Positions 12,504 to 26,054 are shown, counted from the first letter of the stretch. The stretch: 64,000 nucleotides of DNA from Massospora cicadina (GCA_022478985.1 JAKSZP010000011.1:186001-250000); one strand, 5' to 3'. Program-made: numbers and translations. Notes: a model not told the origin generated them from the letters alone.

Positions 12504-13883
12504 TCAGGAGCAGTTGGGAGGGCCCTCTGGCCCTATCCCACCATGGCTCATTTTGGCCATGCTCCGCATCTGTACTCCAACTCTTTCACCGCCATTGTTG
12601 GTTCCCTTGATCTGACCCAATGATTTAAGGGAATTGCGGTTTTTTGCATTTGTGTCAACTTTTCCTGCACAGGTCTCATGTTGATTTGATGCAGATTGTT
12701 GATTGGATTTTATATCTTTGAGGTTCAACTTTGGTGAATTGTGCACCGCATTTTCACCTGAATTGCGGTTGCATTGTTCCTCATTATGTGCATGACTGAT
12801 GTCGCTTTGTGACTCAGTCAGGTTACTGTGAAAATTTTTGACCTGGGCATATTGTTCTGATTGGTTGGCTTGGTGAATATCTGAAATATCCTCCCAAATT
12901 TGTTTGGGGTTAATGGCGGACTCCACATGTGCCACCGCTTCAGCCACTGCTCGCTTGCGGGCTTTTTGTGCCACTTTACATTCTTTGCGTGTAGCTGGGT
13001 CCACGATGGAGTATAGTCCATCTTCTCCCCAGCGTAATGGGTGGTGACCATCAGTCATTTTGGCGAAGTTTTCATTATCTTCATACATTGCTTCCTCACA
13101 ATAATCATTTTCCATAAAGCCCTCTTTCACAGGGCATGCATGTTCCTTGTGGCCCAGTGAGCCACAGTGGTTGCAAATGGGCAGTGCGCGTTCCAGTGTA
13201 ACTCAGAATGCGGCTGACTGGCCCCCATCTGCAAAGTGAAATTCTGCTGTGCGGGGAATTCTGGATAAGTCCTCTTCCACTTCTGGGAAGGGGTTGATTA
13301 CAGTGATAGCTTTGCCCGTGCACAGGTTGGGCATCAGGCGAAATCGCTGTAATTCAAGTTGCTGAATCTTTCCGTAGGCCACAAGACCTTTGTGGAGCTC
13401 CTCCTCATTTACCTTACAAGGAAGGTTGGTGGGGAGTGAGTCAAAAGAGATGAACAAATTTTTTGCCTTGTTCCATCTGGTGAATGCAGTGTGCACAATT
13501 TTTTGCCCTTGGGGAGGGCAATTTCCACACAGACTTTTGCTGCGGCATTGACTTCATTGGGTTGTTTCAAAACCAATATTGATCCAGCCATGGCCCATGT
13601 TGTTGGTGGCTACGTACACCGCGTGAGGGAAAAGTGAGGGCTGTGCCTCACATGTTTTCTCCCACAGAGTCGGTGACTCATCCCCAAGGAAGATTCTGAT
13701 CCCATGCTCCACCTTTGACAAGGGTTGGTTGAACTGAATGTACATATATTGCGCGTGCTTTACAGTGAATACCATAAACCCAGATGGTGTCTGAGTTTGC
13801 GATTTCTTTGCAGATTGGGTTCCTGGTCCCCCTCCAGGGCGTTTCTTGCCCTTAGTTGCACCATTAAGCGCACCACTCACCAC
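12504..13883 (-). pseudogene. LINE-B ORF1, Gag-like RNA-binding protein
   Basis: Starts MVSGALNGATKGKKRPGGG, a basic N-terminus. The middle holds LFPHAVYVATNNMGHGWINI and YGKIQQLELQRFRLMPNLCT, which correspond in order to LINE-A ORF1. The CCHC knuckle CNHCGSLGHKEHAC is at about 13,120-13,180. The C-terminal third is charged and low in complexity and ends GGIGPEGPPNCS at 12,504. Start and stop are in the same frame, but about 95 residues near 13,560-13,500 are in another frame and there is a break near 13,200, so compensating indels are present. Expected role: RNA chaperone of the retrotransposition particle. Confidence 0.8.
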
Positions 13884-13940
13884 GATGCTCGCCCATGTTG
13901 TAGTATTTTTATTGGTAAAGTCGCCCTTCTTTCCTGTGTG

Positions 13941-15460
13941 TGATTATTTAAATTTGCTGTTCAAATTGAATCGTAGTAACTAAAGTGATTGTTACAAGAA
14001 AAAAAAATCTGCCTAGCAGCTGACTACTTCTTATAAGTAAAAAACTGCAGTATTCAGTTATCTTAGGAGTATAGTGGTGGTGCAAGTTTGGTATTAAAAC
14101 ATCACTAGAGACTTATAATCTGACCTCATATAAAAAGTGGTGACGATAATTTTGATCCTAATGTCCTCTTAGGAGAACCATAAGCTCCTTGCCACAATGC
14201 ATAATGTGAAGAAACTTTTCCTTGCACCTCTGCCTCCCTGTTTGGAGGGGTTATAGTCAATTTTTTGATGCGGTTACTTTAAATGCTTTACTTGACCATT
14301 TTGAGTTTAAATTCAATTTTAAGCTTACAGTGGACTTGGTTCATAATTCCTCTATCATTTACCCCTAAAGTTGAGAGAATAAGCATCTTTGGGTGTTTGG
14401 GTCACTGAACAACTAGCTAAATAATTAATATCTCAGCGTTCCACTATTTTATGCTCACCACTCCTACTTGTGGAGAAAGAAGATGTTACACTAAGCCCTT
14501 GCATATAGTATATTAGCCTAAATAATGTGACCTTTCCTGATCAGCATCCTGCCCTTATGGAGTCACAAATTACCAGATATGTTGAGACTGACATAGTCTT
14601 TAGAAACTGGATTATTAGACACTTTAAGCCAAATCAAAATAAAGAAAATCAAGAATGTTTTACTGAAATTTTGCACTAGAAAAGGGATTTTCTAACTATG
14701 GGTAATTCCATTTTGCATGAAAACTTTGTCTGTTATATTCCAACGTCATATTGATGTGACGTAATATTTTGGGGGAGTTTGCTGTGGTTAATATGGATAA
14801 ATATTCAGTTTTCTCCTCAGATCAAGCGTCCCATTATATCCATTTGCATCAAATGTTTGTTATACTTGAGATTGGCATACATGATGCCAAAAATGAGAAA
14901 GTGCATGGTCAACTTTCTTTCGCTTCAATAACTTTGTAAATCAGACGAAAACTTATAAAAGTTGATCTACAACCACAGTTTCTGATCTACTGACTTAATA
15001 TTTTGATGTTAAAACAATCGATGCCTGATGCTCCTTCATGGAGAGGTGATGAGCCTTTAGTTTCTTTTGGACTTCCAAAGCTCGCCCAGGCTGTCTATGA
15101 TAGCCTTTAACTCCACTGTTCTCTTTGTCCCCCCGCAGGATCTAGTACATCATCTCATGTGCTCTGATGCGGTGCTTTGAAGACCTCTGGTGCTCCACCA
15201 GAGCACCCAATGATTTAACCTTTGGGTTGAGTAATAAAACATTTTACTTTATAAAAAGTACATCCATTATTAAGATGAACCAGGAGGTTTATAAACCTGC
15301 TAGTCTTATTTATCTACAACTTTTAAGGGTACTTTGACCTTGGCTTCTTAAACGAAGACCAATCCATGTAATATGCACTGATATCACTACATTTTCAAGA
15401 TAATTTTATCACTAAAAACCACATATCAGTTACCATAGGATACCATTTTAGTGGTACAAT
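13941..15460. other. AT-rich region, no gene seen
   Basis: Stops in all frames. Two short inverted repeats were noticed: ACGTCA..TGACGT near 14,741-14,762 and GGTGCTC/GAGCACC near 15,190-15,210. Neither is linked to a gene. Confidence 0.5.
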
Positions 15461-15467
15461 TTGCTGG

Positions 15468-16010
15468 TTGCCCAACTATCTATCCCCCAATCAGCTCAAT
15501 TGTGAGCTCATAATTAGTTTATTCATCCATGGCGCTAATCATGTCTTTTGGTTTAAGATTCCCAATCAATCAAGCTGCCTCAAAAGGCTTAAGGTCTTTG
15601 CAACAACATGTCCATACCACTTGGAAACCCACCTTGCCATTCCCCCGCATTGTGATCCTCTCAGCCACTGACTAACCATTCTAGGCTCATGATAATGGAC
15701 ACCAGCTGCCCCTCATGTTTTGGGTTGGACCACTTTAAGCGTCAGTGCCCTTCCCTCTTGTAACAACAGCCTCACCCCTCCTCCTTCTGGCTGGCCCAGC
15801 CACCATTCTGGTGGGAATTTTTTAAGTGGGTTTGATCGTCCCTCCCTCTCCCTCAACCAAAGCAACCACAGCTCCTCCTTCAGCTGCTAATCAGGTAAGT
15901 TTTTATTAAATATTGGAGCTAGTTGCTGCTCCGTCCCCAGTCAAATTTCCCTTGACAAAGGTTCAAGGACATCTACTTCAACTCCAGACACTCAATTTTT
16001 GTGGCTGGCT
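15468..16010 (+). pseudogene. Decayed retroelement Gag end with CCHC knuckle and protease-like trace
   Basis: A canonical CCHC zinc knuckle, CPSCFGLDHFKRQC, is encoded at 15,707-15,748. About 150 bases later a frame reads LLNIGASCCSV, in the place and style of an aspartic protease (normally D-[ST]-G-[AS]) but with the aspartate replaced by asparagine and the Thr/Ser by isoleucine. Upstream frames (15,468-15,671) may be the rest of Gag. No LTRs were found nearby. Probably a plus-strand Ty3/gypsy or copia remnant; the superfamily is not decidable. Confidence 0.5.
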
Positions 16011-18640
16011 CATGTTTACTCATTTCTAACCATATAATTTCTCTTAAATGGGTTACTGAGTATACAAACTGTTTTTTACTTGTATTATCAGTAATAAGTA
16101 ACTCTATCAGTGTGCCAGGCCAAACAGTATGAAGACTGCCGGCTCTTGCTTTTTCACCACCATTGGTGACCTTTCTTTACAGGGACGCAGGCAACTCCCC
16201 AATTTAGCTGGACACAACTTCACCTTATCATATTAGCTCCTCTTGGTGGGCACCGGCAGTTCTCCCCCATCCTGGGCAGCCTGACCTCTTGCGCCTCCAC
16301 CTCATGGCTAATCCCCAATTGTCCATCGCTGACTCCACTGATTGGGCCTGTTCCCACGGTTGTTCTGTAATTCCAGGTTAGGAGTTAGTTGTGCCAACCA
16401 TTCCATGTGTGTTCACCCATCACCTAACCTCTGAGGATCTTCCATTCCTCCTCCATTAGTCAAGCTGAACTACATTCACATTATAAACTAACAGTGTTAG
16501 GTATTTACGATTAATTAAAAGAAGAAGATTGGGTTTGAAGATATTTATATTAAGAGGAGATTAAACTATTTAAGAAATTACCCACTTCTCATTATAATTG
16601 GCATTAATTGTCAGCATCAGTCAGAACTCTCACTGGTGAATCTAACATCAGCACACTGGCTGGAAATCTCCCTTGCTTAATTTATTTTATACATTTAATA
16701 TATTGAACATGGAGTCATTTCATTATCAAAATCAGTTGCTGAAGACATATGTCAGTGGATTGTCACTTTTGCTTAACTTCTGGATTTCTTTTGAATACTC
16801 AGGCATGATAGCCAGTCAACTGATCAGCCTTGGCTCAAAACACTGGATGATCTCGAAATAGTCCACTGATTGGTTCATCCTTGGCCTCAGTCATCAGTGA
16901 AACTGTAAAACTCAACGTCAAGCTCTTAATTCAGCTTAATTAATTTTATTAATATAAAATATGTCTTGACATCCTTGGCCTTAGTCTCTGGTGTTAATCT
17001 TGACCACAAGCTCTATCAGGAAACATCCCCAGTAATCCCACAGAGTCAAAATATAGATTTGACTTATTTAATTATATTAATAAATACTTTCAAGATCCTT
17101 GTAATCATCACTGGTGTTGAATTTGCTCAAACCACTATTGAGGATTGTTCCAGATTTATCCTTTTGGTGTCAGAGTGGTAACTTTATGTTTGTGTTTAGC
17201 AAGAATAATATTCTGACATCCTCAGAATCAGTCACCAGTTTCATATTCACCAATTTCCTATCAGGGATGATCCTCAATACTTTCTTGATCTGGTGGATCA
17301 AGACAGCTCAACCCAACCAAACGGAGAGCACTAATTGGAGTATTTAAAATAAAATTGAGAATCCTGAATAAGTCAGTAATCATCTTCAGCTTTTTTCAAC
17401 CCTCTAATCGTCAAAACAGCTCACTTAACCTAATGGGGGAGTGTAAATTGGTTTAAAATCATTAAATCATATAATAAAATTTAGTTAAATAGTTGGCAAT
17501 CGTCCTAATCTATAATAAAAACTAATTCCAATAAATCAAGAGGAATTCATCTGATTAAAAATTCCAACACCAAACAACCTTTATCCATGAGTCTCAAGAA
17601 TGATTGGACAGAATTCTTCCAGCCTCCCAAACCCTCTCCTCCACGCTGCTTCCGCCCTTGCCCAGGCTTCTCTGTATACTGGAACCATTATCAGCTCACG
17701 ATTAAAGTAGATACTGCACCACCAATGATCTCCTCCTCCAAGCCCTCCATATGTCCATAGAGCTTCTTGTCAACAGTATTCTCTGTCCAAATTCTACAGT
17801 CAACTTCAACGAGGAATCCTGAGACAAGATTGAAGAGCTTGCTTTTGCTCAGGACAATCCTGCACTAATACAGAAAAATCTCTTTATTTAACCCTAACTA
17901 CCTCACATGCGTCAACAGCTCAAAATCTTTTGTGCACTGAAGCTGAGTATATATGCTGAGTTTAAGGTTGCCATTAAATCAAGGCAATGTACAATGCCTG
18001 CCTCATCAACAATAATGTGATGATACTTGCATCTTCCATATACTTAAAATTTATAATCCCCGTTTTATCAGCTCTGACGTGTTCCCTCAGTTTCGCACCA
18101 GACCAGGATCCTACCAACCCCACTTCCCCATCCAATATGGTAGCTTGGGCTTGCCGCCAAGGGGCTATAGTAAGATTATTAATCATTAATATATTTATAT
18201 TCTCAAATAAAGACCCATGCTGCACCCCTCTTGGGTGAGCCCATTATTATTAAAGGAGATGATAAAGTGTTCTAAAATATAAAGTTACTTCTTGTGCAAC
18301 ATGGTGTTTGTTAAGTGCCATATTATTAACTAGAACAATAGGAAAACTGTTTGCTATTGGCCCACGCAACCCGTAGTAAAGGAATAAGAAGCTTTTTAGG
18401 TATATGTACCTTCCTTACTAAATTCCTTAACTATAAAAAGTTGACACGCTCTTATATAAGTCCAGTGGTGCTAACTCCTTTAAGTAGTCTTCTGCACTTG
18501 AAAACGCTTTTCAAGCTGTGGTTTACACCTAGCTCTTCACGTCTGTGTTTTGATCACATTGAACCATACAAGGAGTTTATATTTACTGAAAAAGCGTCTA
18601 TTTTCTATTAATGGCAATCTAATACAAGTGGGAACTGATA
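16011..18640. other. Degenerate repeat-like DNA, unassigned
   Basis: Moderately GC-rich patches (16,130-16,450 and 17,580-18,240) lie among AT-rich DNA, with short open frames on both strands, for instance 17,987-18,238. They look like worn transposon sequence but no diagnostic motif survives. Confidence 0.4.
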
Positions 18641-18649
18641 GAGAAGAGA

Positions 18650-19470
18650 ATTAGTTTATTCGAGATTTAGGTAGGGTAAGCTGGGGACTTTATGTGGCGT
18701 GACTGAGGAATGTTCATGGAAACATGGGTGAGTAGCTAACACAGAACCCAAAGAGGCACATTGGTTGGGTCCTGTAGTGGCCTGAAAGAAGTGCGAGATG
18801 GTAGTGATGACTGTGCCAACTTGTTCTTGCAGGTGTCTACCACACCCTGAGGGGAGTATATGGGCAGGAAGGGGTACAAGTCAGGCAAGGTGCCTGTAAA
18901 ATAGCCTCCTCATGAGCTGGGGTTGCGTGGGTGCAGACCTCAGGACAAGGGAGGGGCAATCCTGGTTGGTTACACTTTGGTGCACCTGCTTACAATAAAT
19001 GCCACGGTTTGCCAAATTGGCCTGAAGCTTAGCTAGCTGCCAGTATGGTCAGCATGAGCCGGCTGGTGGCAAAAGTGATCATGCAAGAAAGTTGCAATTG
19101 ATCCAAAAGGACTCTAAGGCTAACTGAACAAAAAGGGGCCAGAGAGCATAACTCCGGTAAAAAAGAAGGTGATAAAGGGGAGGGCTTCAGCTTCTCCCCT
19201 CAGGGGCCTTAAACATGGGGGTCATCAGGTCTTGTCCCCCACAAGGGGATGAGAGGCATATTGCCTGTCCTGGCTGGTGCAGACGAGCTGCCCAGTACTT
19301 AAACAGGGCGTGCATATGTCAGTTTAGGGGGTAGTGTGAGCTACTCACAATTGCGACCAGGCCCACACTTTTAGTGGTTCTTAGATTTGCGCAGCCCTAG
19401 TGTGGTGGGGGACAGTACCCCAGGTGAACATCCCACAATAGTTGCCTGCACTAAGAGCCCCTCAGGGCTT
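18650..19470. repeat. GC-rich block of unknown nature, possible tail-bearing repeat
   Basis: Composition rises abruptly compared with both flanks. Its left edge (about 18,655-18,690) reads TTTATTCGAG, then about ten extra bases, then GGTAAGCTGGGGAC. This resembles the reverse complement of the LINE/SINE tail seen at 8.8, 47.7 and 50.0 kb, with an interruption. No long ORF is present. It may be another minus-strand, LINE-mobilised non-coding element. Confidence 0.3.
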
Positions 19471-22100
19471 TTGAAAACTCAAAGAATTATCTATTTACTT
19501 TCGTAAAATATTTCTTTTTGAGCTAAACTACGCTGTAAATGAAAAATAGCTATTGGTAGGCGTGTTAACGTTAATATACTGAAGCCACCATTTAAAGGTC
19601 TCTTCATATACATTCTAGGTTATACTTACCAATGGGCGTTAAAGTACTACCGCGCCACTCATGTCATACCCTGCTTAAACCCACTAGACTGAGACTCTTG
19701 CACATTCTGTGCTCTCTTATGAGTTTACATAAGGCAAGTAGATTAGATTAGCTGATGCCTTAAGTCATCTCCCGCTTTAACTCCTGACCCTAAGTAGTGG
19801 AGTTTCTTAACGCCACACTATTGATCCCTCCAGGTAATAGTACATCCAAGCAACCCTCCATTATCCCCCAAACCCCTGTTCTCGCCTCTATGTAGAGTCT
19901 ATAGGAATATAGTATGAAAAACAGTTCTTCCTATATCAACCGTTATAAATGGAGTACTTTATTTGCTAAATCAAACTTATACCAGGAATCTTATGAGGGT
20001 ACTATTTCTAAAGGCAATATGATATATTTTAAGTGAAGCTTGTATATTCATATTAACCCTATTTACATGGAGAAAATAAAGGAGCATCATTATAGTTATT
20101 GCCAAAGTGGCCCTCAAGCTCAGGGGTTGTGATGGAGGGATTAATCCACTTAAAATTGATCATTTGTTTGTTCACAGGGTGCGCCATTTGGCAAAGCAGA
20201 GGTCTAGTTTTTTTGTATGTGTGACTTTTTATCATGGTTCCAAGTGTGTCAATCATGTTAAAGCCTTTTAATTAAAGATAAAAGGCTGTTTCTGAGCACA
20301 CTAGAACTCATTCAATTTTTCGATAGTAATGCACAAGTTTATGCCAATATGCAACAAAGGAGTTGGGGAATACAAGCTATGTCACCGATTACATGACTGA
20401 CAACCCAGAAGAGAACCACATACAAACACGCATGCCATTACCAGAATTTTCAACGTATTTGCAGAATATATTTCCAACAATAATGCATGTAAGCAGCAGC
20501 GTTGGCTCAAGACAGGACCACTAATGAAGCCAACTCCTGGCATAGCTTGGTGGTCAAGCTCATTGATTCTGGTTGATTTAAATAATATATCTTTAGAATA
20601 AACTCTAAAACTGATTTCTAGCAAGCAAAACTATTGATCTTATTTGGGATTTTCTGAGAAAATAAAACTGTACTTCCAGTCGTCATTCTCCTCATTTTAT
20701 AGATTTTGTGATAGTTTAAATAATTAAAACCCTAATTTAGGATTTCAAGTGGCATCCAAATCATTGCTCTTAAATGCCCCGCATCCCAGTGAATAGCAAT
20801 TCAGAGGGAAAAGACACTAGTAGTATGATATGCCAGATTAGCCCCCATTCTTAAATCCCTGAATCCATACCCTCAATATTGAACCCAATCCGTTATTCCA
20901 TCCGCCCCACCTCCTCAAACTTGACCTCCAGATTTGCAGGCAAATCTGAGACTTCATTGATGAGGTCAATGTGTGGATCAGGCTAACCCCAATTCATCAA
21001 TTCACCCCCTGTCAGAATTTTAACCAGATGGATTCCTCCAATGATTTATCAAGAATTAGGATGAAACAGGCCAATCCTGGCATAATGGCTTATTGACTGA
21101 TTTTATAGTTTATTAGGTGATTGCTTGATAGTTGCTCCCCAATTGGGTTGAGCCAAATCTAAGTATTTCACCAAGATTAGATGTGAGGAGCGGTTGGGGC
21201 CAATCACTAGCCCAAATTAGGTTTATGGATCACGGGCAACTAGTAGCTGAGGATGATCCATCTATATTAATTAGTATGTCAGCAGAAACTGATGATATAA
21301 AGTTTGAGGTGGCTAAGGTTTTTTCTAGCGCCTCATATATTAAATTGACTATTGCCTGAGAAAGCAATTCCTCAAATTATTAATAAGGAGAGTCAGAAAT
21401 GAGTTTTCCGTGAGAAGCCGAGATATTCTGAGTGACCTAAGAGATTATAGATGTTTCTTGTGCATAATTACTAAGGTGAATCCTAATTATTTATTTATAT
21501 CATCAATTATACAGCTTACCGGCAACTGAAGGCCAAGGATGAAGATGAAACTAATATTTGGACATCAGGAAGAATGGGGCGAGAGGGGCAACACCAGGGA
21601 AGAGAGAAGCGCAGTGAGAAGAGAGAGTGGTTAGCTGGTAGAACCAGCTATGAGCCAATAGTTCAGTGATAGGCACATTAGCCCTTTTGTACATATAGAT
21701 TCCTGGTTCTTTCTTCTCATTAAATATCTCCCTTTGACTATTCTCCATTTTGATTTAAGTTTATATCTGTTCTTAGGGGTTGAGGTTTTGGCTGGGGGAT
21801 CCCCAAATGGCGCGGTGACACGCCAAGGGGTCAGCTGGCGCTGCTGGCCCCATTGCCTAAGGTGAAATGGCAAGGGTCAGTCAGTCTTCATACTGGTTGG
21901 CCTGCCAACCATCAGAGCCCACTTTCGCCGTAAAGTTGACTTTCTAACATTTTTGCAATTAACTTCATAAATTTTAACATGGGACATGAAATCACCATAT
22001 GGTACATGGGCTCCACCCCTCCTCCTCCTCATGGGCGTCAGCAAGAAAGAAGTTCTTTTGGCTATGGTAACTTCATGGATGCAATAATGGAGGTGGACTT
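19471..22100. other. AT-rich region with one GC-richer patch, no gene
   Basis: No coding motif was recognised. The patch 21,560-21,900 is purine-rich and GC-richer, and could be part of an LTR or other repeat, but no partner copy occurs in the window. Confidence 0.4.
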
Positions 22101-22109
22101 TTGACCAGT

Positions 22110-23300
22110 GGCAATAGGAAAACTCACATGGAAAGAATTATACAAGTCCTGAAAATTAGCTCACTTATGAGCTGGAACACAGCTATTCTCTGCAACATCA
22201 AACCACTTCCAGGATATCATGTATTTGAGCCTTCTTTTCAACCAATGATAGACCACAATCCCCTCCATCTCCCACTCTGGTTCCCCATCTAGAAAAAAGA
22301 ATCAGCTGTCTCATAAAGAGACCCCTCAAACTGTGCCAACTTGATCTCATCAAAAATTATGAAAATTTAGAACTTTTCTGGAAGAACAGCTGGTATGTGG
22401 TAGGACTCGCCTTTATGAAAATATGGTAGGGTGCTATCCTCTTCAGTCCCAAATTCTTGCATGGATGCTTGATGGTAATGTTTCTGGCGTCCAACATCAC
22501 CAGATCCCCTCCTTATACTTTGGGTACCCTTCTCTTCCCATTTATGTTCTCCTTGTAGGTCTTCATCACTGCATAATAATTGGTGTTTACCTCTTTGTGT
22601 ACTTACCTAGTAGTTTAGTAAAGTACATCACCGCTTCCACCTTGGAACCACATCTGGATTTCATGCTAAAAGAGGGTCATAACCATAATTGGCGAAGAAA
22701 GGAGAACAAATTGATAGAGGAATGAAGGGCGTTGTTATAACTAAAGTGTGCCAAAAGGAGATGTGAGGCCCAGTTTGAGTGGTCAGCTGCCATGTAGCAT
22801 CACAGAAATTGCTCTTGACATTGGTTTACTCGTTCATTCTATTTATCAGATTGAGGGTGGAAGGCAATGGAACGGCATGGGCAAATCAGGATAATCTTAC
22901 ACAACTCCTAGAATATAGATGTGAACTTTGGCCCACAGTCACTAATGTTTTTCTGAGACACCTAATGAGTGGATAAAATGTGAAACAAATAATATGGTAT
23001 CTGAGCCTCTGTTATTGTGGTGTTACATGGAACGAAATGGGTTAAGTTTTTAAACCAGTCCACCACCACCATGATAGCATCATACCCATCAAAGAGGGGT
23101 AGTTCCACAATACAATTGACTGAGAGAAAAGTCCACGGTCCCTCTGCTTTCTGGACTGGTTAAAAACCAGCAAGGCACTGGCGCTTTGGTTTTATCCTGT
23201 TGCAAAAAAGGCACTACTTGGTATTAATAACAACCTGTGCCAAGATTAACTTCCAGTTATATATACGGTGGGTAAGCTCTAAGGTTTACGCCTTCCCAGG
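22110..23300 (-). pseudogene. Chromo-1 integrase with C-terminal chromodomain
   Basis: The integrase core is recognisable near 23,160-23,030: EGPWTFLSVNCIVELPLFDG followed by YDAIMVVVDWF. Its first catalytic aspartate (usually DFI) is changed to NCI. Further down are FANYGYDPLL (about 22,730) and EGDLVMLDARNITIK (about 22,500). A chromodomain follows at about 22,300-22,130: WEMEGIVVYHWLKRRLKYMI then SWKWFD. Chromodomains in this family direct integration to marked chromatin. Multiple stops are present. Confidence 0.65.
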
Positions 23301-23639
23301 GTGCCATACAGTTATTCCATCATGATGTTCCTTTATTATTTTAAGGCAAATAGGACCGGCTGGAAACTATAAACGACTCTGAAACCATACCATATCGTCC
23401 TTTATAAAGCACCCCATTTTTAAATCCTCTTAATTCAATATACATTTGGTGAGAACTTGAGTATAGTCAGCTGGTTAAGTCTGTGATAGGACGACCTTTC
23501 TGAACATACCATACTCCTCTAGATTCTTTAGAGAAGCAAGAACAGGAGCACAAGTACTGGGGGGAAAGTCTCTTGGATATAATCTTACCAGGGGGAATTA
23601 CCAGGTGGGTGTCATGCAGCTCCACTTCCTTGGGGTTGG

Positions 23640-25450
23640 GATTAAAGCTGGGTTACAGCTTAAAGCGTCTGCTAATATGTTTTCATTGCCCTTTGTGAAC
23701 TCTAAGAACAGAAATTTATCAAGAGTCTCATGCCAGCGAGTTTGACGTGAGGTTAGAACATGAGGGACTTAATAGTACAACAAAGCCTTATGATCAGTCT
23801 GCACATGAAATTTCTGGGAGTAAACATGTAATGGTGGCTCTATTAATTCAAAGCTTCCACTACTGCAAACAGTTTTTTATCATAAACAGCTTAATTTAAC
23901 TTAGATAGTGACATCTTGTTGGATAATTATTTACTGTACATTAAACTCCTTCTGTACCCAATTGCAATAGATCAGCAGTTATAACAAAATTTGAAGCATC
24001 ACTACCTACTATAAACTTATTATCTGTATCCACGAGGTGAAGTCTTAAGTGTAGATCAAAGTGCATTTACAGCCTGGAAAGCACCTGATAAGGTAGATGT
24101 ACACTGAAGGGTTTTGGCTCTGCTAGCCTTATACAAGGATGAAGCAACCTCTTAAAGGCTGGTAGTAAACTTCTTAGAAAGGTGCATGTCCCCAAAAAGC
24201 TTCTCATTTCCTTAAATGAAGTCGGTGTGGGAAAATCACAAAATAGCCATCTCCTTGTCAGGAGTGATCATAAAACCTTTGTCAAAAAATGTTGCCCAAA
24301 AAGGTGACATGGGACTTGAAAAACTCAATTTTTTGATTTTCAGCGTCAGGTTTGCTGCTCTCAAATGCTCCACCAGTTTCTTCAGGTAAATCCCATGGGA
24401 TGATTTATCCTGGGAGAAAACTAGTATTTCATTCATATAGGCCACAGCGCATACACCCAACAACTCTTCCATTGCCACATCAGTACGACATTAAAAAACT
24501 GCAGTTGCATTCTTAAGCCCAAATGATATACCAAGAAATCAGAAAGCTCTTCCTGGTACAGAATGCAGTGAGCCATTCCTGCCCTTTTTTATTATGGATA
24601 TGGTTAAATGCGTTCAAGAAATCCAGCTTGGAGAAGACTTTGCCTTCTTTACATGGTGATAGATATGTGCCTCCATAGGAATGGGATGAAGATTTGGTAT
24701 AGTGACATTATTCAAATTACCATAATCTATGCAAGGGCGTAGAGCACCATATACTTTTTCTACAAAGAGCAGTATGGAGCATACTGGAGTGGTGAGCTGA
24801 AGGATATCTCCTTTTGCAAGTTGCTCTGTAACTAAACATCTAAGGCTGCCTCTTTATGCAGAGTCAAAAGTTAGATTGGGGAGGAAATGAAAACCAGGTC
24901 AACTGTGAGTTTGAAATAACAATCAACCCACAAATGATCAGGTAAGGCATTTGCTGGAGCCACATCAACTAAGACTCCAATACCTCCAGACAGGAAGGTA
25001 AGGATACTTCTGAAGTGGGCTTCAGCAGAGGTTCAAGACTAAGCTTATGTACATTGGGCATCTGCGGTAAGTTGCTCAGAGTCTGCTTCTCAACATGAGG
25101 ATTATTATTTATAGACCACTATCTAAGGACAAAGTTAGGGTATTAGCATTCAAATTTAATTTGGTATTAAATTTCTGCCAATAGCCCACTCCTACAATAA
25201 TTGTTAAAGCAGGATTTAGAATGCCAAGAAAATGTCAGCAATGTAATCATACCAACTTGGTAATTAACCAAGCCCTGTACCTTCAAAGTAAGAATAACCT
25301 AGAAAGCACCTGCTTTAACTATACCACCAGTAATAGTTTCACTCAAAGTAGACTGCTAGGTCCAGATCAATATAGTTCTCTGAGGCCTTAGTTGCCACCA
25401 AAATTGTTGTCCTTATCTTCCCTGAAGGGGAAGAATTAGTACCATAAGCA
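23640..25450 (-). pseudogene. Chromo-1 protease trace, reverse transcriptase and RNase H
   Basis: Reading down the minus strand: a protease-linker-like segment near 25,440-25,350, then FSKLDFLNAFNHIHNKKGQE followed by WLTAF at about 24,660-24,560. The catalytic region is AVAYMNEILVFSQDK in the frame 24,478-24,236, where YxDD has become YMNE, so it is inactive. RNase H traces lie at 23,890-23,740 (ADHKALLYY). Frames change repeatedly. Confidence 0.65.
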
Positions 25451-25578
25451 AAATTAACTAAAATATCTCTCTCAATGTAGAAAATGCCACCAAACTAAAG
25501 GTGTGAACAGCTTTACATAGAAACATTCATCCAGGATATGTTTTCACATCAAGTAAGGGAGTAGGATATATTGCCACT

Positions 25579-26054
25579 TGTTGGGAAGTTGATATTACTG
25601 GTTGATTTGCTACCCATACTGGTGGATCAGAGGGGGAATTGAGATGAGTCTCGAGATTTATGGAAAAGGGTATATAAATTATAATCAACCAAAATGATGA
25701 CCATTCAGCAAATCGAAGGAAATTACGCTGAGATTCAATATAAATGAGAGCTTCTAAATAAGGGAAGACGAAAGGAAGACTACCAAGCTGAGGATGCATC
25801 TAGCTTGGGGAACCGAGATATAAAGAGTCACATGGAGGATTGAAAAGTTCTTTTTCCATGATTAGGTGGTTGCAGATAGGTCTGCGATTTGTATTACATA
25901 ACAAAGTTCAAAATAAGGGGCAATAGCTCCATATATAGTTTATTGAGCTTTATTTAAGTTGGCAATCTTCATATTGTCCAATTTGGTTGATCAGTGGCTA
26001 GTACCCTGTGCAAACTGACTCAGTGAAATCAAGCCTATATGCTGAGAATTAACA
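25579..26054 (+). repeat. Gyp-1 5' LTR
   Basis: It matches 39,755-40,233 along its whole length, with scattered substitutions and small indels. It includes GGGTATATAAATTATAAT (25,670-25,687), a plausible TATA region, and ends ...GAGAATTAACA before the primer site. Confidence 0.9.

Larger units (their letters stand above)
8776..13940 (-). mobile_element. LINE-B, nearly complete two-ORF LINE
   Basis: About 5.1 kb on the minus strand, with ORF1 (13,883-12,504), ORF2 (12,485-9,009), a short 3' UTR and the tail CCCCTGGTCGGCTTACCTCA followed by GTTAAATAAAAA at about 8,776-8,815. ORF1 and ORF2 lie only 18 bases apart, as in LINE-A. No target-site duplication could be fixed, because the 5' end is not sharply visible. 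Frameshifts and an altered reverse-transcriptase catalytic box suggest the copy is inactive. Confidence 0.85.
22110..25578 (-). mobile_element. Chromo-1, decayed Ty3/gypsy chromovirus (internal part)
   Basis: On the minus strand the order is protease/linker trace, reverse transcriptase, RNase H, integrase, chromodomain: a chromovirus. The right side ends where Gyp-1 has inserted, so its upper limit is uncertain. No LTRs could be paired. Stops and frameshifts are dense, and it is the most worn gypsy element here apart from isolated fragments. Its reverse transcriptase (NAFNHI..KKGQEWLTAF) is close to that of Chromo-2 (NAFNQI..MKGQEWLTAI). Confidence 0.75.

Noticed and set aside
15190..15210. 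GGTGCTC/GAGCACC hairpin as a transcription terminator
   Set aside because: No gene adjoins it and hairpin terminators of this kind are bacterial; treated as a chance inverted repeat.
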